Shown here piece by piece: positions 25,278-34,375 of a DNA stretch of 45,434 bases. A program made the translations under genes and the position numbers. The notes beneath the pieces were generated by a model, which saw only the letters and a list, made by a program, of their open reading frames with translations, made no database searches and was not told the DNA's origin. This DNA comes from Methylobacterium frigidaeris (GTDB taxonomy: Bacteria > Pseudomonadota > Alphaproteobacteria > Rhizobiales > Beijerinckiaceae), in the NCBI RefSeq assembly GCF_022179185.1, contig NZ_BPQJ01000051.1:1-45434 (forward strand), given 5' to 3'. How positions within the stretch are numbered: position 1 is the stretch's first letter; each line of letters opens with the position of its first letter.

Positions 25278-26381
25278 GTGACGACCGAATTCATCAGTGT
25301 GACGTTCACGAACTCGTCGAACGAGATCAATCCGGTACGCGATCCGGCGATCGAGCCCGATTTCCTTGTGCGCTACGCCCGCGCCCTCGACGATTACGGG
25401 TTCGACTACACGCTCGTCCCCTACGCCTCCTCGTCCTTCGATCCGTTCACGATCGGCGCGACGATTGCGGCGCACACGAAGAATATCAAGATCATCGTTG
25501 CGCTGCGTCCGAACACCCTCTACCCGACCGTGGCCGCGAAGGCGCTCGCGACCCTCGACCAGCTGAGCGGCGGGCGGGTCGTCGTGCACTTCATCGCCGG
25601 CGGCAGCGACGCCGAGCAGGCGAGCGAGGGCGACTTCCTGGGCAAGGAGGAGCGCTACGCGCGGCTCGAGGAATATATCCGCATCCTGCGCCGCGCCTGG
25701 CATTCGGCGGAGCCGTTCGACTTCGACGGCACGTATTACCAGTTCAAGCAGTTCCGGAACGCCGTCCGGCCGGTCGCCGGCACGATTCCGGTCTCGGTCG
25801 GAGGCTCGTCCGATGCGGCCTACCGCATCGGCGGCGCGCATGCGGACATCTTCGGGCTCTGGGGCGAGCCGCTCGCCGAGACCCGGGAGCAGATCGCGCG
25901 CATCCACACCGAGGCGGCACGCGCCGGCCGCACCGACCGGCCGCGCATCTGGGTCACCTTCCGGCCGATCGTCGCCGAGACCGACGAGCTCGCCTGGGCG
26001 AAGGCGCATCGCACCCTCGACGCGCTCAACGCCAACCGTGCCAAGGGTCTCGGCAAGGCGCCGGCGACGGCCCCGCGTCCGGCCAATGTCGGCTCGCAGC
26101 GCCTGCTCGCCATCGCGGCCCGGGGCGACGTCCACGACCGCGCCCTGTGGTATCCGACCGTCACGGCGACCAATGCCAGCGGCGCCTCGACCGCCCTCGT
26201 CGGCTCGCCGCAGACGGTCGCCGACGCGATCCTCGACTACGTCGATCTCGGCGCCGAGCTGATCTCGATCCGCGGCTACGACAACCTCAACGACGCGGTC
26301 GATTACGGCCGCTACGTGCTCCCCCTCGTCCGCGAAGGACTCGCGCAGCGCCACGCCGTCGAGGCCCGCGCCTATGCGTGA
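25278..26381 (+). CDS. LLM-class flavin-dependent monooxygenase (SsuD-like)
   Basis: A 367-residue luciferase-like monooxygenase, relatives of which use FMNH2 and O2 to cleave alkanesulfonates or related sulfur compounds. Recognisable segments are FVPYASSSFDPF-like VPYASSSFDPFTIGATIAAH, IKIIVALRPNTLYPTVAAKA, LDQLSGGRVVVHFIAGGSDA and the late ALVGSPQTVADAILDYVDLG. The start is GTG at 25278, preceded by GGGGCGG. It is the first gene of a run that includes an acyl-CoA-dehydrogenase-like flavoprotein (8-base overlap) and a peptide-type ABC importer. That combination resembles sulfonate or sulfone scavenging operons. A flavin reductase is not present in the cluster. Confidence 0.9.
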   Translation: MTTEFISVTFTNSSNEINPVRDPAIEPDFLVRYARALDDYGFDYTLVPYASSSFDPFTIGATIAAHTKNIKIIVALRPNTLYPTVAAKALATLDQLSGGRVVVHFIAGGSDAEQASEGDFLGKEERYARLEEYIRILRRAWHSAEPFDFDGTYYQFKQFRNAVRPVAGTIPVSVGGSSDAAYRIGGAHADIFGLWGEPLAETREQIARIHTEAARAGRTDRPRIWVTFRPIVAETDELAWAKAHRTLDALNANRAKGLGKAPATAPRPANVGSQRLLAIAARGDVHDRALWYPTVTATNASGASTALVGSPQTVADAILDYVDLGAELISIRGYDNLNDAVDYGRYVLPLVREGLAQRHAVEARAYA

Positions 26382-27543
26382 CGATCTGGTCGTCGCCGGC
26401 ATCGACCTGTCCGGCGTCGTCGCGCGGCTCGCGGCCGCCGCGCCGGCGGCCGATGCCGCCGCGTCCTTCCCACGCGAAGGCGTCCGGGCGGTCCACGAGG
26501 CCGGCCTGCTGGAATGGGCGGTGGCGGCGCGCTACGGCGGCCGCGAGCTGCCGCTGGGCGACCTCGCGCGGCTCGCAGCGGGGCTCGGGCGCGGCGACCC
26601 GTCCGTCGCGCTCATCAGCCTGATGACGCTGTTCGCCCACCGGCAGCAGGCGATCGGAAACTTCTGGCCCGACACGCTCTATCGGCGCGTCCTGGCGGAG
26701 GGCGGACGCGGCCCGGTGCTCCTCAACGCCGCGCGGGGCGAGCCCGAGCTCGGCTCCCCGGCGCGGGGCGGGCTGCCGCGGACCCGTGCCCGCCGGACCG
26801 GGCGCGGCTGGTCGATCAGCGGGACCAAGCGCTTCGTCACCGGCTGCGAAGGCCTGTCCTACATCCTCGTCTGGGCGAGCACCGACGAGACGCCGCAGCG
26901 GGTCGGCACCTTCGTGGTGCCGGGCGGCGCCCCGGGCATCCGCATCGTCGAGAACTGGCGCAGCCTCGGCCTGCGGGCGAGCGGCTCGCACGACGTCGTC
27001 TTCGACGAGGTCGAGATCGACCGCGACGACGTGATCGGGCTCACCCCCGCCGACATCGCCGGCCAGGACAACCGCGCCCATGCGGCGATCACCCTCGTGG
27101 TCACCGCCCTCTATCTCGGCGTCGCCGAGGCCGCACGGGAGGCCTTCCTGGCCTTCGCCGAGGACAGGGTCTCGGCCAATCTCGGCTATCCCCTGGCCCG
27201 CACGGAGCGGTTCATCGCGCTCGCCGGGGAGATCGACCTCCTGGTCAGCGGTGCGCGCCAGATCATCCTCGGCGCTCTCGACCACGCCGCCGACACGCCC
27301 GACACGCTCCTGCGGGCCCGGCTCCTCGCCGGCCGGCAGATCAAGCAGGCCGTGCAGCTCGCCGTCGGCGCGCTGGGCAATCCGGGCCTGAGCCGGGACA
27401 CCGCCCTGGAGCGGCATTTTCGCGATGTCCAGTCCGTGCTCGTCCACGCGCCGCAGGAGGACACGGTGATCGCCCTCCTCGGGCGAGGCGCCTTCGCGGC
27501 CGTCACCGACACCTCACGCCCGGACCGGCTGCCGGCCGCGTAG
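26374..27543 (+). CDS. Acyl-CoA dehydrogenase-like flavoprotein (SfnB/DszC type)
   Basis: A 389-residue protein with the three-part acyl-CoA dehydrogenase fold: N-terminal helices (VRAVHEAGLLEWAVAARYGG), a middle beta domain (GWSISGTKRFVTGCEGLSYI, LRASGSHDVVFDEVEI) and a C-terminal helical bundle ending with VQSVLVHAPQEDTVIALLG. The catalytic glutamate of fatty-acid enzymes is not evident, as in flavin monooxygenases of this fold that act on sulfur compounds. It overlaps the LLM gene by eight bases. Pairing with an LLM enzyme and importer suggests oxidative release of sulfur from an imported compound. Confidence 0.85.
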   Translation: MRDDLVVAGIDLSGVVARLAAAAPAADAAASFPREGVRAVHEAGLLEWAVAARYGGRELPLGDLARLAAGLGRGDPSVALISLMTLFAHRQQAIGNFWPDTLYRRVLAEGGRGPVLLNAARGEPELGSPARGGLPRTRARRTGRGWSISGTKRFVTGCEGLSYILVWASTDETPQRVGTFVVPGGAPGIRIVENWRSLGLRASGSHDVVFDEVEIDRDDVIGLTPADIAGQDNRAHAAITLVVTALYLGVAEAAREAFLAFAEDRVSANLGYPLARTERFIALAGEIDLLVSGARQIILGALDHAADTPDTLLRARLLAGRQIKQAVQLAVGALGNPGLSRDTALERHFRDVQSVLVHAPQEDTVIALLGRGAFAAVTDTSRPDRLPAA

Positions 27544-27577
27544 CGCCCGCCGGGGCACCCGAAACTCTCAGGATCTC

Positions 27578-29206
27578 ATGATGACCGATTCCCTCTCTCC
27601 GTCGCGCCGCGGCGTGCTGACGGCCGCCGCGGCCCTGACCCTCGCACTCACGGTCCCGGCCCTCGCGGGCGGCGAGCCGCGCCAGGGCGGCGACGTCGTC
27701 TTCCTGATCGACTCGCTCGGGCCGACCTGGATCCCGAACAACAGCGCGATCTCGAGCTTCCAGGGCCACATCTGGGGCCACGTCACCGACAAGCTCGTCT
27801 ACGTCGACGCCGACGGCAAGGTCAGCCCGTGGCTCGCCAAGGGCTGGGAGCAGAACGCGGACGCCACCGAGTTCACCCTGCACCTGCGCGAGGGCGCGAC
27901 CTTCTCCGACGGCACGCCGCTCGACGCCGCTTCGGTCGTCGCCAACCTCGACATCTGGCATGCCGGCCGGATCAAGGAGGGCATCAACCCGATCGGCCTG
28001 TTCCCGAAGACCTACGAGCGCGCCGAGGCGCTCGACGCGCGCACCGTGAAGGTGGTCTTCAACGCGCCGACCCTCGGCTTCATCCCGACGCTCGGCTATC
28101 ACGGCTCGATCCTGATCTCGCCGAAGACCCTGGCGAGGCCCGCCGCCGAGCAGGCGGATCTGGGAAAAACCGCCGGCAGCGGCCCGTTCCTCGTCGCCGC
28201 CTGGAAGGAGGGCGACTTCGTCAAACTGGTCCGGCGCAAGGACTACAATTGGGGGCCGGCCGCGGTCGGCCGGACCGGACCAGCGAGCCTCGAGTCGATC
28301 ACCTACAAGGTCGTGGCAGAGCCCTCGCTGCGGGTCGCCGCCGTCCAGTCGGGCCAGGCCGACATCGCCTACAACGCCTCGCCGCAGGAGCTGAAATCCC
28401 TCAAGGAGGCCGGGCTCACGGTGGCGACGCCGCGCTATCTCGGCTTCGTCAACGGCTGGGCGATCAACACGAAGCTCGCGCCCTACGACGACGTGCGGGT
28501 GCGCCGGGCGCTCCAGGCCGGCATCGACCGCCAGGAGATCATCGACACCGTGTACACGCCGGACTGGAAGCTCGCGACCTCGTTCATCCAGAGCAACGTG
28601 CCGGGCGCGACCGACCAGAGCGCGCGCCTCGCCTACGAGCCGGACAAGGCCGAGCGGCTCCTCGACGAGGCGGGCTGGATCAAGGGGCGCGGCGGGATCC
28701 GCGCCAAGGGCGGCAGGCCGCTGACGCTGACGCTCTACTCGAACCCCTATCTCGCGACGGCGAAGGCGGTCGACGAGCTGATCGCCCAGCAGCTCGGCCG
28801 GCTCGGCTGGAAGGTCGACATCCGCGCCTACGACGTCGTGACGTTCGGCCAGAAGGTCCAGTTCGGCGGCCCGGCGGTCCCGGCCTACGAGGTGACGCGC
28901 AGCTTCATCGACGCCGGCACCGTCGCCAGCATCCTCACCAACGCCAATAACGGCGAGAACTGGTTCGCCCTCGGTGACAGCGACGCCAAGATCAACGAGC
29001 TGCGCGACCGGATCGCCGGGGCCAAGACGATCGAGGCCCGCGATCCACTCCTCGACGAGCTGCAGAGATACGTCCTCGACCAGGGCTACTTCATCCCGCG
29101 CACGCAGATCGTCCAGCGCATCTACGTGCAATCGCCGAAGCTCAAGGGCGAGACCTACAACGGCATCGCCTATGCCAGCTACTACACCGCGACCAAGGGC
29201 GAGTAG
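27578..29206 (+). CDS. ABC transporter substrate-binding protein, peptide/nickel family (SBP_bac_5)
   Basis: A 542-residue periplasmic receptor of the DppA/OppA type. The N-terminus has a Tat-like SRRGVLTAAAALTLALT signal with cleavage near PALA-G. Typical segments are FTLHLREGATFSDGTPLDAA and GSGPFLVAAWKEGDFVKLVR. These receptors carry peptides, glutathione, opines or other small organics. It follows the flavoprotein by 34 bases and heads the transport part of the operon. Confidence 0.92.
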   Translation: MMTDSLSPSRRGVLTAAAALTLALTVPALAGGEPRQGGDVVFLIDSLGPTWIPNNSAISSFQGHIWGHVTDKLVYVDADGKVSPWLAKGWEQNADATEFTLHLREGATFSDGTPLDAASVVANLDIWHAGRIKEGINPIGLFPKTYERAEALDARTVKVVFNAPTLGFIPTLGYHGSILISPKTLARPAAEQADLGKTAGSGPFLVAAWKEGDFVKLVRRKDYNWGPAAVGRTGPASLESITYKVVAEPSLRVAAVQSGQADIAYNASPQELKSLKEAGLTVATPRYLGFVNGWAINTKLAPYDDVRVRRALQAGIDRQEIIDTVYTPDWKLATSFIQSNVPGATDQSARLAYEPDKAERLLDEAGWIKGRGGIRAKGGRPLTLTLYSNPYLATAKAVDELIAQQLGRLGWKVDIRAYDVVTFGQKVQFGGPAVPAYEVTRSFIDAGTVASILTNANNGENWFALGDSDAKINELRDRIAGAKTIEARDPLLDELQRYVLDQGYFIPRTQIVQRIYVQSPKLKGETYNGIAYASYYTATKGE

Positions 29207-29235
29207 CCGTGGGCGGACCGCCATGAGGCGCTCAG

Positions 29236-29310
29236 GCCTGTTTGATCTAGCCGGCGGACTTCAAAACCTTCGTCGTCGTTCCGGGCTCCGCTGCGCAGCC
29301 CCGGAATGAC
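29236..29310. repeat. Short palindromic repeat in the importer operon
   Basis: GTCGTTCCGGG (29275-29285) and CCCCGGAATGAC (29299-29310) are imperfect inverted arms around CTCCGCTGCGCAG, with the perfect 8-base CTGCGCAG inside. It is preceded by GCCTGTTTGA (29236-29245), the same word that bounds the large repeat at 17510-17723. It lies between the binding protein and the first permease and may reduce transcription of the permeases. Confidence 0.65.
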
Positions 29311-29370
29311 CAGAGGATGTCAACGCCGTTGGGGCAGGCCGAACATCTCCAAGACACGAGACGATCTCTC

Positions 29371-30378
29371 ATGAGACACCCCTACCTGATCTACGCCGGC
29401 AAGCGCCTCGCCCAGGCGGTGGCGGTGATCCTGCTCACCTACCTGTTCACCTTCGTGGTCGTCAGCATCCTGCCCGGCGATCCCGTCACCAACGTCCTGC
29501 GCGATCCCCAGAACGGGTTCAGCGAGGAGCAGATCCAGGCGATCATCGCCGCGCAAGGGTTGGACCGGCCGCTGCTGATCCAGCTCTGGACCTCGCTGAC
29601 GCACTTCCTGTCGGGGGATTTCGGGCTGTCGATGCGCTCGAGCCGGCCGGTGGCGACGCTGATCGCCGAGGCGCTGCCCTCGACGCTGACGCTCGCCTCC
29701 GCGGGGCTCGCCGTGGCGCTCGGGCTCGCCTTCGCGGTCGCCTACGGCACGCAGTTCCTCCCGGGGCGGATCGGGAGCGCGTTGCGGGCCTTCCCCTCGC
29801 TGTTCCTGTCGGTGCCGAACTTCGTGATCGGCCTGGCGCTGATCCACGTCTTCGGCTTCCAGCTCGGCCTCTTTCGGGTGATCGAGCCCGACAGCGCCTG
29901 GGCGACGCTGTCCGCCGCGATCGCCCTCGGCATCCCGATCTCGGCCCAGATCGCCGAGGTGCTGATCGCCAACCTCGACCACGAGGCGCGCCAGGACTAC
30001 GCCGCGGTCGCGCGCAGCCGCGGCCTCTCGCCGGCGCGGCTGTTCGGAAAGCATCTCCTCAAGCCGTCCTCGTTGCCCGTCGTCACCGTCATCGCGCTCA
30101 CGGTCGGCGAATTGCTCGGCGGCTCGCTCGTCACCGAGGCGGTGTTCGGGCGTAACGGGATCGGCAGCCTGGTGCAGCGCTCGGCGGCGGCGCAGGACCT
30201 GCCTGTGCTGCAGGCCGTGGTGGCGCTGGCGGCCCTGGTCTTCGTCCTCGTCAACCTGGCCGCCGACCTCGTCTACCCGCTGCTCGACCCGCGGCTGAAG
30301 CTCGTCGGGAATCCGGAGCGCCGGCCCGAGACCGCCGACGAGGCCACCCCCTCCTCCTTGCGGACGGTGGCCGGATGA
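29371..30378 (+). CDS. ABC transporter permease, DppB type
   Basis: A 335-residue inner-membrane permease. The start at 29371 (MRHPYLIYAGKRLAQAVAV) agrees with the family, better than the upstream in-frame codon at 29317; the ribosome site is weak. The family loop VVSILPGDPVTNVL and the EAA-type region HEARQDYAAVARSRGLSPAR are present. It forms a heterodimeric channel with the next gene product, which it overlaps by ATGA. Confidence 0.92.
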   Translation: MRHPYLIYAGKRLAQAVAVILLTYLFTFVVVSILPGDPVTNVLRDPQNGFSEEQIQAIIAAQGLDRPLLIQLWTSLTHFLSGDFGLSMRSSRPVATLIAEALPSTLTLASAGLAVALGLAFAVAYGTQFLPGRIGSALRAFPSLFLSVPNFVIGLALIHVFGFQLGLFRVIEPDSAWATLSAAIALGIPISAQIAEVLIANLDHEARQDYAAVARSRGLSPARLFGKHLLKPSSLPVVTVIALTVGELLGGSLVTEAVFGRNGIGSLVQRSAAAQDLPVLQAVVALAALVFVLVNLAADLVYPLLDPRLKLVGNPERRPETADEATPSSLRTVAG

Positions 30379-31220
30379 GCACCACCTCGCTCCTCGTCGT
30401 CCCGCGCCTCGCGGCCGGCCGGCTCTCGGCCCTGCGGCTGCCGCCGACCGTGATCCTGTCGCTCGCGATCCTCGCCGTCGTGATCGCCTGGTCGCTCGCC
30501 CCCGGCCTGTTCACCGCCTACGATCCGGCCCGCGGCATCCCCGCCCATAAGCTGCTGGGCCCGAGCGCCGCGCACTGGTTCGGCACCGACCATCTCGGCC
30601 GCGACCTCTACGCCCGCATCGTCCACGGCACCGCCTCCTCGGTGACGAGCGCGCTCATCGCGGTCGGCATCGGGGTCCTGGCCGGCGGGTTGATCGGATT
30701 GCTCGCTGGCTTCCTCGGCGGCCTCGTCGACACGCTGCTCGCGCGCCTCGTCGACGTGCTCCTGGCGATCCCGCGCTTCCTGCTGGCCATCATCATCGTG
30801 ACGGCGCTCGGCTTCGACACCGTCAACACCGCCATCGCCACCGGCATCTCGGCGGTCGCGGTCTTCGCCCGGGTGATGCGGGCGGAGGTGATCAAGACCC
30901 GGCAGGCGACCTTCGTCGAGGCGGCGTTCCTGCAGGGCGGCTCGCGCTGGCACGTCCTGTGGCGCCACGTTCTGCCCAACGCCTCGCGCTCGGTGCTGGC
31001 GCTCGCGGTGCTGCAGGTCGGCCTGTCGATCCTGGTGATCGCCGGCCTCGCCTTCCTGGGCTACGGCGACCCGCCGCCGGCCTCGGACTGGGGCCTCCTG
31101 ATCGCCACCGGCAAGGACTACCTCAAATGGCCGTGGCTGGTTTACGCCCCCGCCCTCGTCACGGTCGCCGCCGTCCTCTCACTCAACAGGATCAGCCGAT
31201 GGCTCCGCCGGACGGATTGA
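30375..31220 (+). CDS. ABC transporter permease, DppC type
   Basis: A 281-residue permease with the DppC hallmarks HWFGTDHLGRDLYARIVHGT near residue 60 and the EAA loop MRAEVIKTRQATFVEAAFLQ. The following ATPase gene starts within its last codons. The C-terminus after the last helix is short, as usual for the family. Confidence 0.92.
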   Translation: MSTTSLLVVPRLAAGRLSALRLPPTVILSLAILAVVIAWSLAPGLFTAYDPARGIPAHKLLGPSAAHWFGTDHLGRDLYARIVHGTASSVTSALIAVGIGVLAGGLIGLLAGFLGGLVDTLLARLVDVLLAIPRFLLAIIIVTALGFDTVNTAIATGISAVAVFARVMRAEVIKTRQATFVEAAFLQGGSRWHVLWRHVLPNASRSVLALAVLQVGLSILVIAGLAFLGYGDPPPASDWGLLIATGKDYLKWPWLVYAPALVTVAAVLSLNRISRWLRRTD

Positions 31221-32884
31221 CCGTGATCTCGCAAGGCAACCCGCCCCTGCTCCGGGTGGAGGACCTGTCGGTCTCCTATGGCCGCCAGCCGGTCGTCTCG
31301 GACGTCGGCTTCGAGATCGGCCGGGCCGGGAGCCTCGCGCTCATCGGCGAATCCGGCTCGGGCAAGTCGACCATCGCCCGCGCCGTGCTGCGGCTCCTGC
31401 CCCGTACCGGACGCGCGACCGGCCGGGTCGCGTTCGAGGGCCGCGAGGTGCTGGGGCTCCCCGAGCGCCGGTTCCGGCCGTTGCGGGGCCGGGCGATCGG
31501 CTTCGTGCCGCAGGATCCCGGCAACGCGCTGAACCCGGTCCGCACCGTCGGCGCGCAAGGGGAGGAAGCGGCCGCGCTCCTCGACGAGCCGAATCGGGCG
31601 CGCCGCACGGCGCTGATCCTCGAGACCTTCGCGGCGGTCGGGCTCGACGACCCGCGGCGCGTCTACGACTCGTACCCGCACCAGCTCTCCGGGGGCATGC
31701 TCCAGCGGGTGCTGATCGGCCTCGCGATCCTGCCGCAGCCCGCCCTGCTGGTCGCCGACGAGCCGACCTCGGCCCTCGACGTCACGGTGCAGAAGCGGAT
31801 CCTCGACCTCCTGTCGCGGCTGCGGGAGGAGCGCGGCATCGGGCTCCTCCTCATCACCCACGACCTCGCGATCGCGGCCGAGTGGGCGGATGCCCTGGTG
31901 GTGCTCAAGGACGGCGCCGTGCAGGAGGCGGGCCGCACCGCGACGGTATTCGCCTCCCCCGCCTCGGCCTATGCGCGCAAGCTCCACGCCGACGTGCCGA
32001 GCCTCAACCCCGACCGCTACGCCGCCTCGCGCGATGTCGGCTTCCGGCGTCGCGAGGCGGATGCGAGCCCGAAGATCGCGGTCAGCGCCGTCACCAAGAC
32101 CTTCCGGGTCGACGGCCGGATCACCACGGCTGTCGACGGCGTCTCGTTCGCCGTGCCCACCGGAACCACGCACGCGCTGGTCGGCGAATCGGGCTCGGGC
32201 AAGACGACGACGATCAGGCTGCTGCTCGGCCTCGAGGCGCCGGATGCCGGATCGATCCGGGTCGCCGGTCACGAGGTCGCCGGCCGCACGCACGAGGCCT
32301 TGCGTGGGGTGCGGCGCCAGCTCCAGCTCGTCTACCAGAACCCGTTCACCTCGCTCGACCCGACCTGGAGCGTCGAGGCGCTGGTGCGCGAGCCCCTCGA
32401 CCGGTACGGCATCGGCACCCGGGCCGAGCGGGCGGAGCAGGTCCGCGCGGTGCTGGCCGATGTCGGGCTCAAGGCCCACCTGCTCCCGCGCCGGCCGGAC
32501 GCCCTCTCGGGCGGCCAGCGCCAGCGTGTGGCGATCGCCCGGGCGCTGGTGCTCAAGCCCGACGTGATCGTGCTCGACGAGCCGACCTCGGCCCTCGACG
32601 TCAGCGTCCAGGCCGACATCGTCGAGGTGCTGCTCTCGCTGCAGGCCGCGCTCGGGCTGACCTACGTCTTCGTCTCCCACGACCTCGCGCTGGTGCGCCA
32701 GCTCGCCCACTCCGTCTCGGTGATGCATCGCGGGCGGATCGTCGAGGGGGGCACTGTCGCCGACATCTTCGACAACCCGCGTCACGCCTACACCGCGGCG
32801 CTGCTGGACGCGGTCCCGTCCGGAATCGCGGGCCGGGCCCGCAGGGCGCCTCGGACGGGGACAGGCGAACCGCTCGTCGCGTGA
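31199..32884 (+). CDS. Fused dipeptide-type ABC ATPases (DppD-DppF)
   Basis: A 561-residue chain with two complete ATPase domains. The first has Walker A GESGSGKST, signature LSGGMLQRV and Walker B LVADEPTSALD; the second has GESGSGKTTT, LSGGQRQRVAIARAL and VLDEPTSALD. The start at 31199 has AGGA upstream and overlaps the permease stop by 22 bases; a GTG at 31223 is an alternative. Both sites look active, so one polypeptide can power the importer. It is the last gene of the operon. Confidence 0.92.
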   Translation: MAPPDGLTVISQGNPPLLRVEDLSVSYGRQPVVSDVGFEIGRAGSLALIGESGSGKSTIARAVLRLLPRTGRATGRVAFEGREVLGLPERRFRPLRGRAIGFVPQDPGNALNPVRTVGAQGEEAAALLDEPNRARRTALILETFAAVGLDDPRRVYDSYPHQLSGGMLQRVLIGLAILPQPALLVADEPTSALDVTVQKRILDLLSRLREERGIGLLLITHDLAIAAEWADALVVLKDGAVQEAGRTATVFASPASAYARKLHADVPSLNPDRYAASRDVGFRRREADASPKIAVSAVTKTFRVDGRITTAVDGVSFAVPTGTTHALVGESGSGKTTTIRLLLGLEAPDAGSIRVAGHEVAGRTHEALRGVRRQLQLVYQNPFTSLDPTWSVEALVREPLDRYGIGTRAERAEQVRAVLADVGLKAHLLPRRPDALSGGQRQRVAIARALVLKPDVIVLDEPTSALDVSVQADIVEVLLSLQAALGLTYVFVSHDLALVRQLAHSVSVMHRGRIVEGGTVADIFDNPRHAYTAALLDAVPSGIAGRARRAPRTGTGEPLVA

Positions 32885-33935
32885 TGCCGCCATGCTCAAG
32901 GGGCGGATCGCCGTGCCAGGCCCCTCCCCTTCTCCCGGGCGACTGAAACGAAGTGGAAGGCGATCCCGGGAAAGGGGGGAGGAGGTTGTGAGAACCTGCC
33001 CTCCCGAACGACCACCCGCCGCCGTCATGTCACCGTGGGTGGGATTGCTCTGGTCATCCAACCCGGGGCCGTCCGAACCGCAGACACGCTCCGGTCCGCG
33101 GCCCATGAGCCCTTCAACGGCTCAGGCGGCCAAACGGAACTCGTCGCGCGCATGCATGCGCGCTCCCGCATCGCGTCGACGACATCGCGGGTGAACAGCG
33201 TCGGGCAGGTCTCCGACGCCCGGAATCGCACCTTCCACGAGGCGCTCCGTGCGCGACCCGTGACGGCGCCATGATCGTGCAGGCGTCGGCAATCCGGAGG
33301 TGACCGACCATCATCGTTGCGCCGAACGCCGCTGCACGACCGCACAGGGCGACGCCGCCAGCGGACCATCGAACGGGTCACCGGTCCGCTGCTCTCAGGC
33401 TTGTCCACCACCTGCTGAATCGACGGCTCGTCTCGCTTCTGTCTGCTGAGCGTGCTCATTGACTCGCAGCCTTCATTGCCAGGACACCACGCCCGGCAGA
33501 AGAACTTCGGATGACGACGCCAGGTCCGGGGTCTCTACCTGGAAAGCGAGGTTATCCACCGGGTAGAATCCCGCATCGATCTGCTATGGCCTCACCTCCG
33601 GCATCGATCGGACGATCGATCGGAGGCGTCCGGGCAATCTCCTGCGGCCTGCTCGCGCTTCCGGACAGCATCCCTGACGAACTCCTCCCGGTTCTGTCCG
33701 CCGGCCCGGCGACTCTGAACCGTCAAGGCGCCATGGCTCCACCATGGCCCGGACAAGGATGCATCTGATCGGCGGCCGGTATGAGCGCCGATGGTCCGAT
33801 CGTCACCGGGAACGCATCGGTGCCCACCGTCGCTGCCGTCGACATCGACCAGACCCGGCATACGGTGATTGACCGAGTCAATGAGTCGACCGTGTTTGCC
33901 ACATGCGTTTTGCCGTTGCGAGTCCAAGGCAAGAC
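32885..33935. other. About 1 kb without a recognisable gene
   Basis: Several short frames are open on both strands, for example 33035-33274 (plus, GTG start, third positions rich in G/C) and 33025-33459 and 33592-33927 (minus), but none shows a known domain or a good ribosome site. TTATCCACC at 33552-33560 is one base from a DnaA box. The stretch may be decayed accessory DNA next to the origin. Confidence 0.4.
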
Positions 33936-34375
33936 GGACCGAAATACGCTACGCCTTTTGTCTTCTGAAAATTCGGAAAATCTGTCAGCCGCAGGCGTTT
34001 CAAGAATCTGTTTCTATAGTTTTGATTCTAGGTTTTAGGCCTGCAAGGCCACTCCAACGCCTTGTCCGTGAAGGTAAATTTCCGAACCCCGGAGTCCGAA
34101 ATACGGCCTTGCCGGATTGATCTACGCCTCTGACGGATTGATGTACGGCCCATTCGGGAGCGATGTACGTCCGAATCTGACTTGTCCACAGCCGTCCACA
34201 GGACCCGTTTTTGTCATCCGAGGGCAGGACCGATGTACGGGGGCTGCCAAAACCGGGGGCCGACCGATTCGCTTTTTGGCAAAGCCGGGCGGACCGAAAT
34301 ACGGGGGTTTTGGCAGTCCCCTCCGCGACCTCCTCCGCCGCCGGTTTTGTCACGGATCGGCGGACCCATGTACGG
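33936..34375. other. Plasmid replication origin with eight iterons
   Basis: Eight copies of GGACCGATGTACG or GGACCGAAATACG variants lie in the same direction at 33936, 34094 (GTCCGAAATACGG), 34114, 34135, 34157, 34227, 34291 and 34362. Four are spaced 20-22 bases apart (two helical turns) and the last three about 64-71. The last lies inside the 3' end of the initiator gene. An AT-rich stretch (about 33950-34035) is a candidate unwinding region. An 11-base inverted pair, CTGCCAAAACC (34244-34254) and GGTTTTGGCAG (34306-34316), surrounds the 34291 iteron. The arrangement fits an iteron-controlled theta origin. Confidence 0.8.
34182..34190 (+). promoter_or_regulatory. Candidate DnaA box in the origin
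   Basis: TTGTCCACA differs by one base from TTATCCACA and is followed by CCGTCCACAG. It lies between the iteron groups, where host DnaA would be expected to help open the origin. Confidence 0.45.

Noticed and set aside
33025..33927. Several open frames of 80-145 codons on both strands upstream of the origin
   Set aside because: None shows a domain, consistent codon bias over its length or a ribosome site, so they are described only as a gap.
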